Assembly: GCF_042684485.1 (NCBI RefSeq)
Contig: NZ_JBHULM010000001.1
Span: forward strand, 124,001-188,000
Length of the DNA stretch: 64,000 nt
Source of the DNA: Oceanihabitans gracilariae
Lineage (GTDB): Bacteria; Bacteroidota; Bacteroidia; Flavobacteriales; Flavobacteriaceae
Reading direction: 5' to 3'
A program made the translations under genes and the position numbers. This document shows positions 61,074-64,000 of the stretch, one piece after another. Positions within the stretch are counted from its first letter, which is position 1; each line of letters starts with the position of its first letter. A model generated the notes under the pieces. That model ran no database searches, had not been told where the DNA came from, and worked only from the letters and a program-made list of their open reading frames with translations.

Positions 61074-62413
61074 TTTACTTTCACAAACTTTAAAGGTTCT
61101 TTATTAAAATTAGGGGTTACTATGTAATATACACCATTATTTAAATTAGAAACGTCTATATAATGCGTTTTTGTATTATTTAAACGAATTGTTTTTACTA
61201 ATTGTCCTAAAGTATTAAAAATATTTAGTTTTTTGTTACTGATTTCTTGGTTGTTAGTTTGTAAATTTAAGGTATTAGAAATAATATTTGTGCCAATTAT
61301 TTCATAATAATTTGATGTTGTGTATTCAGGAATACTTAAAAATTGCTGATTGGTCTGTATTTGTAAGGTAACAGGAAGGTGGTCACTAAAATTATATAAA
61401 GACTCTCTTATTTCTAACGAATAATCTGTGGTGTTAGGGTTGCTGTCTTCTGCACAACTAGCAGAATTAATTTCTTGATTATAGCAGTTAACATTCGCGT
61501 TATTACCAAATACTTGATAGGAGTTTTCAACAAAAAATAAATCGGTATTTTCTCCTGAAGCATTACTCATGCTTTCGGATGTTAATATAAAATCAAACCT
61601 ATCATCAAAACCACCAGTTGCACCTCCTAAACCTGTTGCAGTTCTAGTAGACTGTGTAAACACATCTAGATAGTTGGTGTTGTTATGCCAAGAGCCTATT
61701 TTATTTGCAGGATCTATAAATGTAATGTGGTTTTCGGTTTGTATTAATTCTTGAAAAGCAGGCTCAGAACTTCTATATAAATTTAAATCGCCAGAAAGTA
61801 AGATATGACTGTCTTGTGGTAGTGTGTTTAAATAATTTTCTAAATCGTTTACCATTTGTAAACGTAGTGCTTGGTTGTCAACACCATCTGAAGCTTTTAA
61901 ATGGCCAACTATTACTTCAAGGTATAAAGGGTTTATATCTTGATCTGTAGTATTAAGTTTTAACTTATAGTGATTAAAGTCTCTATAAATGGTTGTAATT
62001 ATAGTTTGGCTTTGTAGGCTAAACTTGGTACTATCAAAATAAAGCAGGTTTTGTAAATCGTTTTGATTTCCTAGCGCATCATCAGAAGTATTTAACTCAA
62101 AATTTGCCATGGCATAGTTTGGGTTTATTTCTTGCTGCATCTTATTAAGGATGCTATTGGCACCAGTTTCATTATTTAATTCACAAACCATAAAAATATC
62201 TGGTTGGTAATTGTTTAAAATAACGCCTAAATAATCTAATCTGTTATCAGGAATGGTTTGTAAAGGGAAATTTAATAAATTATAAAACATAGCATTAAAA
62301 GTATCTTGTGATAAGACACTTTTAATGCTAAGTAAACTTATTAAAACTAGAAGAAGTTTTTTATTGTTATTTACTTTTCTCTTAAGTGTATTTTTAAATT
62401 TTAAAATAACCAC
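61070..62413 (-). CDS. Secreted endonuclease/exonuclease/phosphatase-fold protein with a type IX sorting domain
   Basis: The 447-residue protein has a signal peptide (hydrophobic core about 20-33, ending VLSQ), an EEP domain (about 38-350: NLLNFP, CELNN, GDLNL, DDRFDFIL, FSDHLPV) and a C-terminal type A sorting domain (about 370-447; IFNTLGQLVKTI, then DVSNLNNGVYYI). It should be exported by the type IX system to the surface or medium, perhaps as a nuclease or phosphatase. The start is GTG at 62413, 3 bp from the stop of the LOG gene. It is coupled to the M1-like gene by a four-base overlap. Confidence 0.87.
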   Translation of the reverse strand: MVILKFKNTLKRKVNNNKKLLLVLISLLSIKSVLSQDTFNAMFYNLLNFPLQTIPDNRLDYLGVILNNYQPDIFMVCELNNETGANSILNKMQQEINPNYAMANFELNTSDDALGNQNDLQNLLYFDSTKFSLQSQTIITTIYRDFNHYKLKLNTTDQDINPLYLEVIVGHLKASDGVDNQALRLQMVNDLENYLNTLPQDSHILLSGDLNLYRSSEPAFQELIQTENHITFIDPANKIGSWHNNTNYLDVFTQSTRTATGLGGATGGFDDRFDFILTSESMSNASGENTDLFFVENSYQVFGNNANVNCYNQEINSASCAEDSNPNTTDYSLEIRESLYNFSDHLPVTLQIQTNQQFLSIPEYTTSNYYEIIGTNIISNTLNLQTNNQEISNKKLNIFNTLGQLVKTIRLNNTKTHYIDVSNLNNGVYYIVTPNFNKEPLKFVKVN

Positions 62414-62416
62414 TAA

Positions 62417-63106
62417 TTAAAAGTTAGGGCTAAAGCCATATTCTTTATAGAAAGCATCTAAGATATCTATAACTTCATCTTCTGTATCTACAAGGTGAAT
62501 TAAATCTAAATCTTTAGCACTGATATTTCCAAACTTATCTAATAGAGTTGCTTTAACCCAGTCAAATAAACCTTCCCAGAATTCTCTACCAACTAAAATA
62601 ATTGGAAATTTTTCAATTTTATTTGTTTGAATTAAGGTAATAGCTTCAAATAACTCATCTAATGTACCAAAACCTCCAGGCATTACTACAAAACCTTGCG
62701 AGTATTTTACAAACATTACTTTACGTACAAAGAAGTAATCAAAATCTAAACTTTTGTCATGATCTATGTAAGGGTTGTCATGTTGCTCAAAAGGTAATTC
62801 AATATTTAAACCAACCGAAGTACCACCTCCAAGATGTGCTCCTTTATTACCAGCTTCCATAATTCCTGGTCCTCCACCAGTAATTACACCATAACCATGA
62901 TCTACAATTTTATGCGCTACTTTCTCTGTTAGTTTATAGTATTTATCTTCCGGTTTAGTTCTTGCAGATCCAAAAATGGATACACAAGGACCAATTTTAC
63001 TTAATTTTTCATAACCATTAACAAACTCTCCCATTATTTTAAAAATGGCCCAAGAATCGTTTGTTTTCTTTTCATTCCATCCTTTTGGATGTTGTTCTTT
63101 TCTCAT
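62417..63106 (-). CDS. LOG-family protein (TIGR00730 Rossmann fold; possible cytokinin-activating phosphoribohydrolase)
   Basis: The 229-residue protein contains the family motif PGGFGTLDELFE (about 143-154) and an N-terminal nucleotide-binding GGGPGIMEAGNKGA (about 78-91). LOG enzymes cleave nucleoside monophosphates to base and ribose phosphate, and bacterial members often have AMP/nucleotide nucleosidase-type activity. No lysine-decarboxylase function should be inferred despite old annotations. It is the first gene of a three-gene run with the secreted EEP protein and the M1-like protein. Confidence 0.9.
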   Translation of the reverse strand: MRKEQHPKGWNEKKTNDSWAIFKIMGEFVNGYEKLSKIGPCVSIFGSARTKPEDKYYKLTEKVAHKIVDHGYGVITGGGPGIMEAGNKGAHLGGGTSVGLNIELPFEQHDNPYIDHDKSLDFDYFFVRKVMFVKYSQGFVVMPGGFGTLDELFEAITLIQTNKIEKFPIILVGREFWEGLFDWVKATLLDKFGNISAKDLDLIHLVDTEDEVIDILDAFYKEYGFSPNF

Positions 63107-63200
63107 GTATTTTAATATTTATTTTTAGTATTTTGTTTTTTAAGCAACTTGCTAATTTAGTTCTTTTTTTAGCACAGTAGCAAAACTAGATACTATTTTT

Positions 63201-64000
63201 TTAATTCAATTCTTTCTTTAAAAACTTGGCTGTATAGCTAGTTTTATGTTTTGCAACTTTTTCTGGAGTTCCTTCTACTAAAATTTCACCACCATTTTTT
63301 CCGCCTTCATAACCAATATCAATAATATGATCTACGGCTTTAATAACATCTAGGTTGTGTTCAATAATTAAAACAGTATTTCCTTTATTGGCTAGTTTGT
63401 TTAATACAATCATTAGTACTCTAATATCTTCAAAATGTAATCCTGTAGTAGGCTCATCAAGTATATAAAAAGTATTACCTGTATCGCGTTTGCTTAATTC
63501 TGTGGCAAGTTTAATACGTTGCGCTTCACCTCCAGAAAGTGTAGTACTTTGTTGGCCTAAAGTGATATAGCCTAAACCAACATCTTTTATGGTTTTTAAT
63601 TTTTTATGAATTTTAGGAATGTGTTCAAAAAATTCAACGGCTTCATTAATAGTCATGTTTAATACATCACTAATGCTTTTTCCTTTATAACGAATCTCTA
63701 AAGTTTCGCGATTAAAACGTTTACCTTGACAGGTTTCACACTCTACATAAACGTCTGGTAAAAAATTCATTTCAATAACGCGTAAACCACCACCTTGACA
63801 GGTTTCGCATCTTCCTCCTTTTACATTAAAACTAAATCTTCCTGGTTTGTAACCACGAATCATAGCTTCTGGTATTTTGGCAAATAAACTACGTATTTCA
63901 CTAAAAGTACCTGTGTATGTAGCAGGATTACTACGAGGTGTTCTACCAATAGGAGATTGGTTTATATCAATTACTTTATCTATATGCTCTAAACCTTTTA
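63201..64000 (-). CDS. uvrA: UvrABC excinuclease subunit A, C-terminal part (start outside the window)
   Basis: The frame is open from the right window edge to the stop at 63201, giving 266 residues of the C-terminus. Visible are IDINQSPIGRTPRSNPATYTG, the second zinc finger (Cys pairs in CETCQGGG and CETCQGKRF), the ABC signature LSGGEAQRIKLA, Walker B YILDEPTTGLH and the late His in IIEHNLD. UvrA recognises bulky DNA lesions as a dimer and loads UvrB. The N-terminal two thirds lie beyond the window, so completeness cannot be judged. Confidence 0.96.
   Translation of the reverse strand, partial: KGLEHIDKVIDINQSPIGRTPRSNPATYTGTFSEIRSLFAKIPEAMIRGYKPGRFSFNVKGGRCETCQGGGLRVIEMNFLPDVYVECETCQGKRFNRETLEIRYKGKSISDVLNMTINEAVEFFEHIPKIHKKLKTIKDVGLGYITLGQQSTTLSGGEAQRIKLATELSKRDTGNTFYILDEPTTGLHFEDIRVLMIVLNKLANKGNTVLIIEHNLDVIKAVDHIIDIGYEGGKNGGEILVEGTPEKVAKHKTSYTAKFLKKELN

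Noticed and set aside
62417..63106. Lysine decarboxylase
   Set aside because: PGGFGT with the GGGPG nucleotide loop marks LOG-type phosphoribohydrolases; the decarboxylase name is a historic misannotation.

Overview
The window is a chromosomal stretch of a marine member of the Flavobacteriaceae (Bacteroidota). The evidence is the low GC content, the many promoters of the TTG-N19/20-TANNTTTG type, the scarcity of clear Shine-Dalgarno sites, a type IX secretion sorting tail, a TonB-dependent receptor with a carboxypeptidase-like N-terminal domain, a complete-looking run of menaquinone genes, and a PL7 alginate lyase. I recognised no rRNA, tRNA, CRISPR array, prophage or insertion sequence. Most of the window is housekeeping DNA with short operons on both strands and intrinsic terminators between them.

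Region by region. 1-6127 is on the minus strand: a DJ-1/PfpI protein (cut by the window edge), a lipoprotein alginate lyase, a peroxiredoxin-thioredoxin-DUF unit, an NhaC antiporter and a trans-sulfuration-type PLP enzyme. The last is divergent from an Lrp/AsnC regulator, with a nested palindrome between them. 6865-9974 holds an S41 protease, a CPBP membrane protein and a PAS-LuxR regulator. 10262-15475 holds dihydrolipoyl dehydrogenase, then a LytS/LytTR two-component pair divergent from a small ExbB-like membrane protein and an esterase. 15470-18464 has a GYF-like protein, a DEAD-box helicase and a LacX-type epimerase. 18545-27626 runs rightwards: pabB, the remnant of a four-helix-bundle gene, tilS, a DsbD-like protein, adenine deaminase, a YheT-type hydrolase and YifB.

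27742-29758 is a three-gene sensory cassette made of an anchored protein, a multi-span membrane protein and a histidine kinase with no response regulator beside it. 29762-33943 is on the minus strand: an RluA-type synthase, an intact four-helix-bundle gene flanked by octamer repeats, panB, serine dehydratase and a lipoprotein. dnaK (34147-36051) has a sigma-54-like promoter and is followed by a composite hairpin repeat. Next come a nitronate monooxygenase-like gene behind a palindromic operator, a serine hydrolase, and an iron-uptake pair (TonB receptor plus PepSY membrane protein).

44567-52910 is the menaquinone region (thioesterase, menF, menD, DUF2853, CvfB-like, menB, menA, MBL hydrolase). 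menC and menE are not in the window. 52994-64000 is on the minus strand: a hypothetical protein, DUF202, a methyltransferase with two winged-helix-like segments, a fused branched-chain-type E1 dehydrogenase, an M1-peptidase-like protein that has lost its zinc site and carries a barrel-like C-terminus, a secreted T9SS nuclease-like protein, a LOG-family protein and the C-terminal part of uvrA.

I found no large defence or mobile system. The most unusual signals are the nested Lrp operator, the two-copy hairpin repeat after dnaK, the four-helix-bundle gene with inverted octamer flanks plus its remnant elsewhere, the split 7TM sensor cassette, and the inactivated M1-like barrel protein.
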